64,000 nucleotides of DNA from Typhlomys cinereus (GCA_023101885.1 JALPQD010000302.1:275956-339955); one strand, 5' to 3'; positions 11,455 to 23,119 are shown, counted from the stretch's first letter. Program-made: numbers and translations. Notes: a model not told the origin generated them from the letters alone.

Positions 11455-11725
11455 TTGCATTGCCCTGCTGGGGATCAAACACAAGTCTTTGCACATATTA
11501 GGCAAACATTTTGTCAATGAGTCACATCCCTGGCCTTGTGGTTTTTGAGACAGGGTGTTACTAAATAGTTTGGACTGACATTGAACTTGATTGGTCTTCC
11601 TGCCTCTGCCTCTCCAGTGTTGCAATTACAGGTGTGTGTGTGTGTGTGTGTGGTGCTAAAGATTGAACTCAGGATATACTGCATGATAGGCAAGGACTGT
11701 ACTACTGAACTATGCCCCTGGCCCA
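11455..11725 (-). mobile_element. ID - B1 - ID SINE cluster
   Basis: On the plus strand an ID element in reverse (GGGGATCAAACACAAGTCTT to CACATCCCTGGCC, about 11470-11534) comes first. A reversed B1 (TTTTGAGACAGGGTGTTACT to CTCCAGTGTTGCAATTACAG, about 11540-11632) follows, then (TG)n and a second reversed ID (ATTGAACTCAGGATATACTG to ATGCCCCTGGCCC, about 11661-11723). Read on the minus strand this is ID, (CA)n, B1, ID. The B1-ID junction may be one composite element or separate insertions. Confidence 0.75.
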
Positions 11726-12104
11726 AGGCCTTGTGTTCTAAATAGTGGATTCCATTAAACCTTTTCATCTCTCCAGTGTTTTCAGCATCTTTATGGGTAG
11801 AAAAGCTTTATGCTTTTGCAGACTACTATTCATCAAAACAAATTTCTTCACATTTTAATTTCAATCTAAGAGTGGAGGTTTTGCTTACGGTATCTAATGA
11901 GCAGTGCTGGAAGTCTGTAATTCCTACCTTGGGCCTCCAGACTTGGACAACTGTTAGCTGTTAGCAACTAGTAGAGTCATGAATTGATGAATGCTGTGGT
12001 CTGACATGTGACCATGCAGAGAAATAATTTGGAGGAGAAACACAAGTACAACAACAAGGAACTTGTCAACTCTGGGGCTTTGGGTCTGCTGGCATTTAAA
12101 GTTT

Positions 12105-12265
12105 TATGTCCTCTGTGAGCCTCAGTTTTCCTCATCTGAAACATGGGGCTAGTCATATCTGCTTCCTGCAGGTCGGTGAAAGGTTAGATAAATGGCCTTG
12201 GTAAAATAGCGTATCCAGTGCATCATACATTGTAGGAGCTGAACAATTGGTAGCTACTGTTAATT
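12105..12265 (+). mobile_element. MIR SINE
   Basis: CTGTGAGCCTCAGTTTTCCT, CATCTGAAACATGGGG and the downstream AGGAGCTGAACAATTGGTAG are the conserved core and 3' part of the ancient mammalian MIR. Confidence 0.85.
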
Positions 12266-12650
12266 GCTCTGAAATAGTTCATGAAAAGGTGGTACAAGAT
12301 GTTCTAGGCTTGAAATAATAAGATCACAAAAGATTTATGTTTATAGGTAGCTTTTAAATTCAGTTCTTGTCATAGTCATACTTTCAGGTGAATGAACTGT
12401 CAGCTTGATAAAAATCTGCTTTGTTCCCTTGTAGCAATGAATTGATTGTCTTAGTCTTATATAAACCAGAAGTGTGCTTCTCTTACTGAAGAAAGGGCGT
12501 TTAGATACATTTCTGAGAGCTTTTTACTCTAATATAGATTACCTCATGGTCTACAGCTTACTGTGACTAATTAGAGTTTGTTAGCTAGAAATCTATCATT
12601 CTTTCAGATTCCATTGTTTCTTAAAAGCACTACTGTGTGTAAAAAAACTG
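12266..12650. other. Unassigned stretch
   Basis: No gene or repeat recognised. Confidence 0.5.
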
Positions 12651-12654
12651 ACAA

Positions 12655-12955
12655 GTGTAGGAGCTGAGATGACTTAGTGAGCAAGTGTGCTTGCTGTTCA
12701 AGTATGAGAACGTGTGTTTGAACCCCCTCCTCCCATGTAAAAGAAACCCATGGCCATGTGCCTGTAACTCCAGCATTAGAGGCAGGGATAGAGAAAGACA
12801 GATCCTGTGAGCTTGCTGGCCAGCCTAGCAGAAACAGTGAGAACTTCAGGTTCAGTGAGAGAACATGTCTCAGGAGAACAGGGTAGAAAACAGCCTTCAT
12901 GTGTGTGTGCATAAGCACATCTGCATACATGTGTATGTACATATGAAATAAATTA
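12655..12955 (+). mobile_element. B4-like SINE
   Basis: ID-like head (GGAGCTGAGATGACTTAGTG), B-box region (GTTTGAACCCCCTCC), then B1-like middle (CATGTGCCTGTAACTCCAGC, AGGCAGG) and a GTGTGTGTGCATAAGC tail. The 124-codon minus-strand ORF here is a by-product. Confidence 0.75.
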
Positions 12956-14165
12956 TGAATACTGTAGAAATACTCCAATACTCCTTTGGTGTGTACAGAG
13001 AACAGGCTTCTCTGACTCTGTTATGATCTCTTGCAGTTGGAACCATGAATTTGAACTGTAGATTGGATTGTGTAATCACAATTGAGTTTCATTCTCTAAA
13101 CATTACACGAAGCAGTGAAGTGCTATCATGACAGAAGTTAGCACAGATGAGGAAAAACTTACGAGATATGATGAGTGGAGGAAGACTGACAATGAGCTTT
13201 ACTAACTTTGACTAATAAAAAGCTGCAAGGTGCCAGGACAAACAGTATATGGCTAGCTGTAATTTGACAAAACCTTCTGGAGGTGACATCAGGATTTATG
13301 AGCTGTCTGCAGAGGTAAATGTAGAAGAGGAGACATGGCCAAGGTCCTAGCAGTAGTGTGATGCCGTATTCAATGATATCGAGAGCCACATGGTACAGGA
13401 TACAAGCCAGACCTTGCCGTTCCTGCAGCCTTCCTCATACTGCAGAAAGCTTTCAGAACAAATGAGCAAGAGACACGAGTATATACAGATGGTTTCTTCT
13501 GTACACATGTAAATCAGCAGCAGCCTTCACATGGCATTTCTGTCTTACTATTTGTGACAGTGTCATGGTGGGTGGCACTGGGGTGCCTTCTGCAATGGCA
13601 GTATCCTCAAGCAGCTAGGCCAAGGGGTCCCTCTTCATTCTGGCTGTGTGCTGTTGGGAAAGGTCACAGAAACCCTCTGGGTCGGGTAGAAATACTTATA
13701 ATTTTCAGTGGTTTTACTGGTCTTTGATAAAATGACATAACGATACAAACTTTGTAAGTCTAATGTGAAGACACAAGAATTAAACAAGTGGTCCAAAAGG
13801 AACAAATTAATCCACACAGGGAGCTGGTTAGTCCCATCTGTCCAAATTTGCCAGATATTTGCTGACTCTTCGGTATGTTGTGTGTGGAAAAACACTGTGC
13901 TGAATGCGTTCCTAACTGTAATCAAAGAAGTTTCCAGAAGTGGCTCTGGGAATGTTTTGCATTTCTCCCTCATTGCTTTTCAAGTCTTCCCACTCGTGGT
14001 TCTTTGCAAGATGACCATGAAAACAAAGAAAGGGATGCAGCATATGCTTAAGCTATTTTAAAAATAAAAAGTGCTGGATTTACAGGAAGTGCCATGACAC
14101 ATATTTCAAACATGAACAGGAAAATTATGTTAGAAACAGGAAACAGGCTACTTTGTTGCCTTATA
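12956..14165. other. Unassigned stretch
   Basis: Overlapping open frames on opposite strands (13635-13973 minus, 13765-14061 plus) cover part of it. Neither shows splice borders or a known domain, so neither is called. Confidence 0.45.
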
Positions 14166-14167
14166 AA

Positions 14168-14280
14168 TTAAGACATGTTGCTGGACTTAGTGGTGCAGAC
14201 TTGTAATCCCAGAACCGAGCGAGCAATGGGACTGCAAATTCCAAGACAACATGGACTACTGCAAGGCATATTAAATCAAA
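14168..14280 (+). mobile_element. B1 SINE, old
   Basis: GCTGGACTTAGTGGTGCAGA, CTTGTAATCCCAGAACCGAG and GCAAATTCCAAGACAACATGG fit the left part of B1. Confidence 0.65.
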
Positions 14281-14509
14281 CTGCGGTAAACCACAGTGCT
14301 GAGTAGAAAGGCCTGAGCCAGCTTCGTATTAACACTGAATTGTGGATGCTGGAATTGCGTCGGTATTGCAAACATAAAGGGATTCTCTGAAGGTGAATCT
14401 CTCACAAAAAAATCCACATTTGTGTCTGACACCATCTTTCAGTCTGAAGTGACTTTTCCTCACTTTACATGATTTGAGAGTGTTTTTGAGATCTCTAAAG
14501 AGGTTTAGG

Positions 14510-14730
14510 GTGGGGGAAATGGTTCAAGCCTTTGCTTAGCAAGCAAAAGGACCTGAACTCAGATCCCCAAATCACACATAAAAAAAAATCACCTGGTGGA
14601 TATGGCAGCAGCCTGAAGTTCCAGCTCTGGATGGCAGAGATTGGGAAATGCTAGAGCAAAGCAAGAAGGAGGTAAAGCAATCCAGGGCGATTCCTGACGT
14701 CACCCCTGGGCCTCCAAAGGCACACACAGT
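14510..14730 (+). mobile_element. ID-like SINE, older relative of the (CA)n-tailed family
   Basis: Head TAGGGTGGGGGAAATGGTTC, B-box region GAACTCAGATCCCC, then GGCAGAGATTGGGAAATGC, AGCAATCCAGGGCGATTCCT and a CACACACAGTG end. It is collinear with the copies at 44586, 46296 and 55246. Confidence 0.75.
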
Positions 14731-16608
14731 GCCCTCTTGTACACAAGGTTTAGGAGACTGCTAATCTTGCTTTCTACTCCATATTTGATGCTGAATTGGT
14801 TCTCTCGTTCTACTCCTATCTCTTTTCCAGGTACTCTGTAATAGGATATAAAGTAACAGTTACTCCATTTTCCAAAAGTTCTGCAAATTGTCACAAGATA
14901 ATTATTTTTTGTATGTACTCATGACTTCCAGTGTTTAAACACACTTTTAATTTGTTTTATTATAATTAAAAATTCAACAGCAGACTTGCTGCCCGCATTC
15001 ATTTGATTCAGAAAACAAAATGCACATTAAAAATTAAACAAAATCTCAAAGAAGTGAAAGTAATAATCCCGGCCATAAATGCCCAATTGATTTAAAGGTA
15101 CTTTCAGGAAATGAGGTTGGAATTTGAATGTAAAAGAAATAAAGAGCTTGATTGGCATGGAAAAGCCAGAAACCTTTCTGATGGGGGAGCAAAAACCTTT
15201 AAAAATAGATTAGTGCTAAAGTAGCACATTTTTCAAAAATTTAAAAGCATGTCTATTTTACATATTTGAATATATATCAAAAGCTTTATTTATCTCATTC
15301 ATTAATGAAGAAAGTAGCTTTTAGGTGTGGTTGTTTCCACAAATTTGATGAGTTGAATAATTTTGTTTAAATTGATAAAGTGAGAGAAACGGATATTGTT
15401 GTTGGGTTAGACACAAAGCTGAGTAATGTATTGCCAGGTGATACAGGGTCACCACTGCACTTATCTTACAACTGGGCAAAAATCTACATGTTAACAAATG
15501 ACTTCATTGCATATAGATCATGACTTAATGATAAGCAGTGACTAGAACAAGTTCGATGTTTCTAAGTAATTCTCAGGTAGATCTTTTAGGCAGTGATTCC
15601 AAATGACATTGAAAGGACACATTCATTTCCAGATTTTTAGGTAGTTTTTCTTAATAGTAGGAAGGTCAGAATATCTGGAATACTTTGCTTACTTAGTTAG
15701 AGTGGGTGGAGAGCAAAAAGAGGAAAGCCAGGGAGATACTGTGGATCTTTGAATGTGGGTTTGTAAATTTAGACTTATAAAAAATGGGAGAGGGAAGGAG
15801 TTTAGTGATCATGGAGATGTAGATCAGATTAAAGAATACTTTAGAAATATTAATTAGGCTAAGTTGTAAAAGAATTATAAGACTTTCTAAGATAATCGTT
15901 CAAAGTGAAGGATTAAGGCTAAATGTCGAGGGTGGGCAGACATTCGCAGGAGGAGCTAATCACAGACGCTTAGGGAAAATAGCAGAGAGATTTATGCGAG
16001 TAGTCACTTCTCTGGTGCAGAGCCAGGAATCAGCTATTAATCCTAAGCAGTAGATTCTGAAGACCAGGTGTGTGATGGGAGGAGATGAGAGACAGCATAG
16101 AGAATAATTAGGGATGCATAAACTTTCATAAGTGACTCCATCTACTCCATCCTTACAACCCAAGTAAGTGAATGAAACAGAGGGTGGATGAACAATATTA
16201 GAGTCCAGAGTTTTCTATTGCTCATCCAATACTAGCCCCTGTTTGCTTGATGGTTGGGGTACATCGAGTCTTTCCAACTGTTTTACTTCTTTCCTGTTGG
16301 AGTTTCATCTACATTCTTGCCATCGCCTCATGATGTATGGAATGTATTTCCCTGACCTTGCTGCAGGGTTTGATTTGAATGGAGGATATCTTGACTTGCC
16401 CTCTGGAGTTTTTCATCACCATAGAAAACTACTGTAGTTTGTTCTATGATGTAGACCTCAGGAACACGGCAGCTATTTATGCTACCAGGATATTAGTTGA
16501 CTATTTGTAGCTCTGACTTTTCTTATGTCTTGTGAAAAGTATGATTGCAGAATTACAGGAGACAGTGTATTCATAATAAGAAACTTCATAAAAATGTTTA
16601 TTTGGCAG
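14731..16608. other. Unassigned AT-rich stretch, possibly holding a conserved noncoding element
   Basis: No repeat recognised. The part at about 14930-15180 is dense in TAATTA-type homeodomain cores, including TTATAATTAAAAATTCA and a CCAATTGATTTAAAGG block, and lacks microsatellite or transposon text. The rest shows nothing I can name. Confidence 0.35.
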
Positions 16609-16769
16609 GTTTCAGCCTTTGTCCAATGAGCATGCCATCATTATGCTGACAATTGAAAATAGTAGATTCAGACTGATGGAGAACCTAGAGACCAATCAAA
16701 CCAGACTCATTAATCTGAAGAATGCAGAAGCAAGTCCATATAAATGGAATCTTTCAGAAAATGCAGATT
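16609..16769 (+). CDS. Candidate exon 2 of an unrecognised plus-strand gene
   Basis: An AG acceptor (GTTTATTTGGCAG, ending 16608) leads into 161 bases with one open frame: one base completing a codon, 53 codons, then one leftover base. The donor ATT|GTAAGC follows. A second possible acceptor lies 7 bases downstream. The frame encodes a polar, possibly helical stretch including SRFRLMENLETNQTRLINLK and then KWNLSENAD. No similarity to L1 or SINE sequence was noticed. The incoming phase matches exon candidate 9025-9073 and the outgoing phase matches 17535. An ATG inside the frame with a stop at 16781 would also allow a chance 47-codon ORF. Family unknown. Confidence 0.25.
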
Positions 16770-17534
16770 GTAAGCATCTGTAAACCAGCCTTGCCAAAAG
16801 AACACAGCTACAGATGACAAGACCTGGGTGGAGTGAGTGTTACAACGTGTTCCTGGGAGCCCAGCACCTGCCTCTCAACCTCTTCTGAGCTGACTCTGGA
16901 TCTTTCAATGCTGCTGTGAACGCGTTGGGTACCACCTTAGGCAGGAGGAGCACTGGTAGCAGACTATTAGAGATGGTGATGCCATGTATTTGGGAATTAT
17001 CAGTGATTCTTTTTCCTGCTTGTTTGTTCACACAGACTGGTGAATCGTCTTTCAGAAGATGCTAGGTCCTGCAGGTCTCATGTTGCTACCGATTAGCTAT
17101 TTCATGCTTGTGATTATCCATGCGCTCACTCGTAAGCATGTTCTTTCGTCTGTTCTTTGGGTTCTACAGTTTATGTTTGTCACTAAGCATGGTGGAAGGA
17201 ACTGATGAAGGACTTCTCCAAGACTTTAGCTGTCCTTTTGATGAGACACTGGCATTAAAACTCTATGTTTAGAACTGTGATATGATTTCTAAGGAAAAAT
17301 GCATGGTAAGTACCTGTGCAGTCATATTTCATTCATGCTATGGATACCTGTTAAATTCTTTGCTTTGGATATGTGACATGGATGTTACCTGATTTCAATT
17401 CAGAACATGTATTCATTGGAAACGAAGAGCTAATTGCTGTTTCTTTGAGAGTAATGGCACATTTTTCATTAAAATATATACTTGTTCTTCAACTATTTAT
17501 AAACATTTCATATCTTTTTTTTTTTTTTTTGCAG
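16770..17534. other. Unassigned stretch (would be intron)
   Basis: No repeat recognised. It ends in a very long T-run (about 17515-17530) directly before GCAG, an unusually strong pyrimidine tract. Confidence 0.4.
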
Positions 17535-17569
17535 ATGCAACAACAGATCTGTGGAGCTCCCTTGAAAAG
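17535..17569 (+). CDS. Candidate micro-exon 3 of an unrecognised plus-strand gene
   Basis: It follows the long T-run and GCAG. With the base left over from 16769 the open frame reads Y-ATTDLWSSLEK. Two donors are available: AAAG|GTGAAG after 17569, which ends on a codon boundary, and the closer-to-consensus TAG|GTGAGA after 17578, which would include an in-frame TAG. If the second is used, the protein would end here or this is not coding. 35 bases is within the micro-exon range. Family unknown. Confidence 0.2.
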
Positions 17570-17578
17570 GTGAAGTAG

Positions 17579-17840
17579 GTGAGAGAATAACATGTACAAT
17601 ATTGTCCCTGTAGATGACTGTGGTGCCTTATGGGTGTTCTAACATTTAACAAAAATGTTGCCATATGGTCATTTTAAATGCCTTATAGCGCTATAACCAT
17701 CAATATGTTATTTGCATTAAGAAGGAATACCTGATAGAGTGCCACATACTTTTGAGAAATACACAGCTGTGAAATTTTAGGTAGCATCATATACTCTATA
17801 CATTTGGGCTAGAAAAGCAAGGAATCATCCACCTTTATCT
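17579..17840. other. Unassigned stretch
   Basis: Unique-looking sequence. Its last 50 bases (from 17806) are repeated at 17979 inside the adjoining microsatellite. Confidence 0.5.
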
Positions 17841-17844
17841 GTTT

Positions 17845-17864
17845 TATCTCTCTATCTCTATCTA

Positions 17865-17915
<51 letters not shown>

Positions 17916-17934
17916 CATCTATCATCTATCTATC

Positions 17935-17978
<44 letters not shown>

Positions 17979-18137
17979 GGGCTAGAAAAGCAGGGCATCA
18001 TCTACCTTTATCTGTTTTATCTCTCTCTATCACTCTATCACGCTATCACTCTATCTATCTATCTATCTATCTCTCTCTCTCTATCTATCATCTCTCTCTC
18101 TCTATCTATTTATCTCTCTATTATCTATCTATCTATC

Positions 18138-18176
<39 letters not shown>

Positions 18177-18242
18177 ATCCATCTCTCTCTCTCTCTCTAT
18201 CTATCTATTATCTCTCTCTTTCTCTCTCTCTCTATCTATCTA

Positions 18243-18272
<30 letters not shown>
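17845..18272. repeat. Large compound (TATC)n/(TC)n/(TGTC)n microsatellite
   Basis: About 430 bases of TATC units with interspersed TC runs and a terminal (GTCT)n at about 18244-18270. A non-repetitive 50-base block beginning GGGCTAGAAAAGCA at 17806 recurs at 17979 with few changes, so unique flank plus array were duplicated with a period of 173 bases. Confidence 0.95.
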
Positions 18273-18273
<1 letters not shown>

Positions 18274-18284
18274 CTGGTGGTCTG

Positions 18285-18677
18285 GGTCTGTACTGGGTAC
18301 TTTCAGGTTCTTAATTTCAAAAATTAAAATAAAGACTAACACAGATTGTAGAGTAATGAGAAAATTTTATTCCAAGTAAAGAAACAGAACAGATTAGATA
18401 GTCGTGCAACATGAAGATTGACATCAAGCCATGTGAGTGAAGAGCCCCAGTTGTGCTTGAGACTCTTTTATGAGGTTCAATAGAAAGATAAAATTGGTTG
18501 CTAAAGGGCATAGTTTTTGTAGTTCTCTGTTTTGAATGGTAGGCTTGGATTACATAATTTTTTGTTGCTGTACATGTCCTTTCCCATAAGGCATCTGATT
18601 TTAACCACATGTATACCTGGTTATGCATAGACATAGGATGGTAAATAGGGGATTATTCCTAAAGTTCTATCAATTCC
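18285..18677 (-). mobile_element. Probable LTR, interrupted by L1
   Basis: On the minus strand an AATAAAATTTT motif lies upstream of a terminal region, and the body carries text such as the reverse of AGACTCTTTTATGAGGTTC, typical of rodent ERV LTRs. The L1 at 18691 inserted at its upstream side. Class not determined. Confidence 0.4.
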
Positions 18678-20527
18678 AGGAACACAATTTTTTCTACTTT
18701 TACTTACATACTGAGTATTCATCCCTGCTTCCCTCTCTCCCATCCTCTTCTTTCCCTTTACCATTCCCTCTTACCCCCTCCCATCCTTCTGCCTATATGC
18801 TTCTATGGATCTCAGGGTTCACTCTGGCTTGTCTACTCCAGTGGAGGTTCAGGCCTCCATAGTGTAACAAGTTACCTCTCTTCAGGCCACCCTACTAATG
18901 TATGCATTTCCCTTCACTCCTCCAGCTTTAGAACCAAAGTTTTCCACTGTGAGTTCCCATTCTATGGGTATAATAACAGCTGCCTACAGAGCAGTTTGAT
19001 GTACTGTCTTCTTACTTACAAGTTTATTGTCTGTCTCCTCTATTGATCTGTTTCCTTCCCCATTTTAAGGTTCTTGTTCTAGTTTGCAGTAACAGGGATG
19101 GGTACCCTTCTGACAATCAGGTTTTGAGTCCAATCAGAAAGCTGCTGGTTGTCTCCTTGGTACTCATGCCACTATTACACTGGTGTCACCTGTTGCCATG
19201 GTGATTTATATTGCAACTTACACATCTTATGCCCTTTGATGGGGCTTGTGATTATTTCTCCCCACTAGCAGCTTCTACAGTATTCTTTGGTACTGAGTAA
19301 GCTATCCAGGAAGAATAAAGTCCTCAGACAAATTCCAGTTGATATATTTTGCCCAGGTGCTGTGGTCCATTTGTGTTGCATCTTCAGTAACAAGGTCTTA
19401 CTGACAGTTTTTGGAGAGAAACCTAGAGCAATGGCAAAAGCTGATTATGTTTGGGGATCCGTAACATCTCTCTGACCAACATTTTTATCAGGAGGTGCCA
19501 CATTCCTGTTACTTCTAGTATAATTTTGTCCCTGGGTTCTGAGTAGATCAGCTCAAGGCTTTTTAAATTTTTTTCCCTGTTTTCCTTACTCTATGCTCCG
19601 CTGCACAGGGGCTGTTCATCCTCATTTCTTCCTTTAAAAGACTTTTTTGATATATTACTAGCCTAGGATGTTCCTTTCAGATTGCTTTCACCATCTTTTG
19701 GTTTTTCCTACAAGTCTCTCTGTCCCTCCTATCTCCTATGTCCCTCCTGTCTCCCATCCCCCCATTCCCTACTGTGCATTTTCTCAATTATTCCCTCCTT
19801 CATCCTTATCTTGGTATCCTAAATCACCCCCTTAAAAAGTTTCACTCTAATCATTCCTTCCCACCTTCCCATTCTCAGGTCTTTTTCAAGTGTTTTGGCT
19901 CTTACAGTGCTTCCAATTCAAATACATTGACAAGGATATCAGTTCAATCATCTGCATACAAGAGAGAACATGTGGTGCTTAACTTTCTGTGTCTGAGATA
20001 CCCCACTCAATATTAAAGTTTTCTGTTCCATTCATTTGCCAGAAAAGTCCATAATTTCATCCTTTCTGATAGCTGAGTAATATTCCATTGTGTTTTTTAT
20101 TTATTTACATTTATACATTTACATATATACATTTTAACTGTTCATCCTCTGTTGATTGACTGATTCCACTTTTTTGCTATTGTGAATAGAGCTGCAATGA
20201 GCATAGATGAACAAGTGTCTTTGTAGTAAGATGTAGAGTCTTTTGGGAATAGTCCAAGGAGTGGTATAGCTAGGTCCATTTTAAGCTTTTTGAGGAACCT
20301 CCACACTGATCTCCGCAGAGGCTGTACCAGTTTATACTCCCACCAACAGTGAGTAAATGTCCTTTTTTTCCCACAGCCTCTCCAGAAATCTCTGTTGTTT
20401 GTGTTCTTGATTTTAGCCATTCTGACTAGGAAAAGATGGTATCGCAGGGTTTTGATTTGCATTTCTCTGATAATCAGGGAAGTTAAGCATCTTTTAAGGT
20501 ATTTGTTTGACATTTCAATTTCTTTTT

Positions 20528-20816
20528 TTTTTTAAGATTTTTAAAAATTATTATTATTTATTCAATTGTGCGTGTGTGTGTATGTATGTGCGCGCATGTG
20601 TGTATGTGTGTGTGTAGAACCACGGACGAATTCGCGAACCACCATGGATGACTCCACCTCTTTCTGCCCCGGGATTCACAGGCTCCGCCCTACCAGGACC
20701 AGAAGCACAGGCCGCCCCTGCTTCCGCCTGGCGTCTATACGTGGGATCTGGGATCCGAACTCAGGACCTTCCGCCTGCAAGGCGGAGGCTTAACCCCTGA
20801 GCCACCTCTCCAGCCC
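20528..20816 (-). mobile_element. Young ID-like SINE with (CA)n tail, inside L1
   Basis: Near-complete: T-rich 3' end, (TG)n at about 20570-20615, GC-rich body with many intact CpGs, tRNA-like head at 20816. A 13-base duplication of the L1 host, TCAATTTCTTTTT, flanks it at 20515-20527 and 20817-20829. Confidence 0.95.
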
Positions 20817-21110
20817 TCAATTTCTTTTTGAGTGAAGTCCCTGTCTAGTTCCCGGGCCCATTTTTTTTAATTGGAATATTTGCTGTTTTGGTGTTTAATT
20901 TTCTGAGGAATTCATATACTCTGGAGATTAATTCTTTGTCAGATTCATAGCAAGCAAAGATTTTCTTCCATTCTGTGGGTTTTCTTTTGTGCAAAATTAA
21001 CAGTTTCCTTTGCAGAACAGAACTTTTTAATTTCATGAAGTCCCATTTGTTGATTATTGGTCTTACTTCCTGGGCATTTGTTATTCTGCTTAGAAAATCT
21101 TTACCTAGGC

Positions 21111-21192
21111 CTCCTTCTGCCCCGGGATTCACAGGCTCCGCCCTACCAGGACCAGAAGCGCAGGCCGCCCCTGCTTCCGCCTGGCGTCTATA
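21111..21192 (-). repeat. Headless, tailless SINE scrap inside L1 ORF2
   Basis: 78 bases (21115-21192) equal the body of the SINE at 20662-20739 except at one position. They share GCCGCCCCTGC, which differs from the GCCACCCCCGC of the other young copies. There is no tRNA head, tail or target duplication, and about 260 bases of the expected L1 text are absent at this point. Confidence 0.9.
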
Positions 21193-21933
21193 TTTGGGTC
21201 CTCTGTTCTGATCCATTGGTTGATGTATCTGTTTTTGTGCCACTATCAAGTTATTTTTATTACAATAGCTCGGTAATTTCATTTGAAATTTAGTGTGGTG
21301 ATACCTCCATCAGTCTTATTGCCCAAAATTGTTTTGGCTAGTCATGATTTTTTGTTTATCCATGTGAATTTTGACATTGTTTTTCCCAGTTCTATGAAGA
21401 ATTGCATTGGGATTTTAATTGGAATTGCACTGAATTTGTATATTGTGTAGGATGATAATTTTCACAGTATTGATCCTACCAACCAATGGACAAGGAAGAT
21501 CTAGTATCTTCTTTAATTTCTTCCAGCAGTGTTTTGTAGTTTCTATTGTACAAATCTTTTACTTCCTTGGAAGTAAAATTCCAAGGAATTTTATTTTCTT
21601 TGTAGCTAAGGTGAATGGGATTGATTCTCTCATTTGTTTCTTAGCTTGTTTGTCTCTGGTATATAGGAAGGCTAGTGATTTTTGTATGCAGATTTTGTAG
21701 CCTGCCACTTTACTGAAATTGTTTATTAATTTGAGTAGTTTCTTGGTGGAATCATGTGAATCTCTCAAGTATAGAATCATATCATCTATAAGTAGGGATA
21801 CTTTGACTTCTTCCTTACCTGTCTGATCCCTTCTATTGCCTTCTCTTGTCTTGTTGCTCTAGCTAGGGCTTCAAGTACAATAATGAATAAGAGTGGTGAC
21901 AGTGAACAGCCTTGTCTCAGAGGAACACAATTT

Positions 21934-22815
21934 CACTTCTTTTGCATGCACTCAAAACTAGTTCAGGCTAGGTAAGCTCATTGACCATAACTTCCACATT
22001 GTAATCCATAACATGTTTTAATAGAAACTCTATAAGTTTGATAGTGATTAAAGGGAGAAGAAACTTACGGAATCATTTAAAACAAATACACATGCAGTTG
22101 ATGCAGGTTGGAGTCCCCTGGGTTAGTCACAGGTTAAAGGATGCATTGCTGGCAGAGAGGTGCATGTGCACAGTACCTTCAGGTAAGGAGCCTAGGCTTC
22201 CAAGTGCTTGTTAGCAGAGGGCTGTGTGTACAACCAAAACCAAGTGAATTCCCAGGGAACTAAACTATTCTCTGTGCTTGCTTGGCTTCTTGCCAGCAGG
22301 TATGAATTCATCTTCAGGTGACCCCTCTTTTCATCATACAGGTTGACTTACAAGTTGTTCTGGATCAAAATTATCCTGCTTTCTCTAGTAGTCATCTATT
22401 GTGAGAGTTGGAGTAATTACCTAAATAGAAAAAAATTAAGAAGGGTTGGCTATGCAGTTGCTAGTTCTCCTGGCACACAGTCAATTTACAAGACTAGTCC
22501 TGAGTTTTATTGTAACTACTTGCTTTATCTTCTGGGACTATATCTCTGTCACCACCATGAAAACACAAAAACCCAATTTTTGAAACTGTGCCTTCCTATG
22601 CCTATTGTTAATAACTCAGACTGAACTACATTCATTAAAGAAATTAATATGATTTTCCTTTGTTTCTTTTAAAAAAACCTTTCCTAACAAACTGCTTTTG
22701 AACCTAACTTGATTCTTCTGTAAGCTGATGAAAAAAGGCTAATAGTGGTTCCCTCTGTCTGGCCCATCATGGCCACACCCTCAAATCCCAGTCATTAAAT
22801 CATACTACTTCTAAT
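21934..22815. other. Unassigned stretch
   Basis: The first part may continue the LTR split by L1. Beyond that no gene or repeat recognised. Confidence 0.4.
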
Positions 22816-22818
22816 TCT

Positions 22819-22832
22819 ATAGGTTTTAATTT

Positions 22833-22884
<52 letters not shown>

Positions 22885-23119
22885 CAAAGGGCACTGTGTG
22901 TGTCCTGGTGGAGGACCAAGGGTGACTCCAGGAATCATCCTGGATTGCTTCTACCTCCTTCTTACTTCGTTCTGGGATTTCCCAGGCTCTGCCCAACAGG
23001 GCTAGAAGTGTGGGCAACCACAATTTCTGCCTGGTAATTTTACATGGGACCTAGGATCCAAACTCAGGACCTTATGCTTGTGAGATAGAGTCTTAACTCC
23101 TGAGCCATCTTTCCAGCTG
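22819..23119 (-). mobile_element. ID-like SINE with (CA)n tail, older copy
   Basis: (TG)n at 22838-22882, body GATTTCCCAGGCTCTGCCCA, and head region ending CTGAGCCATCTTTCCAGCTG. It is diverged from the young copies, with most CpGs lost. Confidence 0.85.

Larger units (their letters stand above)
18691..21920 (-). mobile_element. 5'-truncated L1 with target-site duplication
   Basis: Antisense L1 carrying the 3' UTR (about 18700-20130) and the ORF2 C-terminal half (about 20140-21920). Recognisable pieces in reverse are MSNKYLKRCLTSLIIREMQI, WRGCGKKRTFTHCWWEY and MILYLRDSHDSTKKLLKLIN. An exact 13-base duplication AGGAACACAATTT flanks it at 18678-18690 and 21921-21933. The A-tail is reduced to a few bases. 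It holds a whole SINE (20528-20816) and a SINE scrap (21111-21192) in place of about 260 bases of ORF2. Confidence 0.95.

Noticed and set aside
12604..12978. 124-codon minus frame
   Set aside because: Runs through a B4-like SINE.
13635..14061. Open frames on both strands over the same bases
   Set aside because: Opposite-strand overlap without family resemblance suggests chance; low stop density explains both.
16840..17031. Minus-strand 63-codon frame between candidate exons
   Set aside because: No borders or family resemblance.
17845..18272. Regularly spaced repeats as a CRISPR-like array
   Set aside because: Simple TATC microsatellite in mammalian DNA; no repeat-spacer structure.
20845..21282. 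145-codon minus frame joining SINE scrap and L1
   Set aside because: The repair-derived SINE insert happens to keep frame with L1 ORF2; no sign of use.
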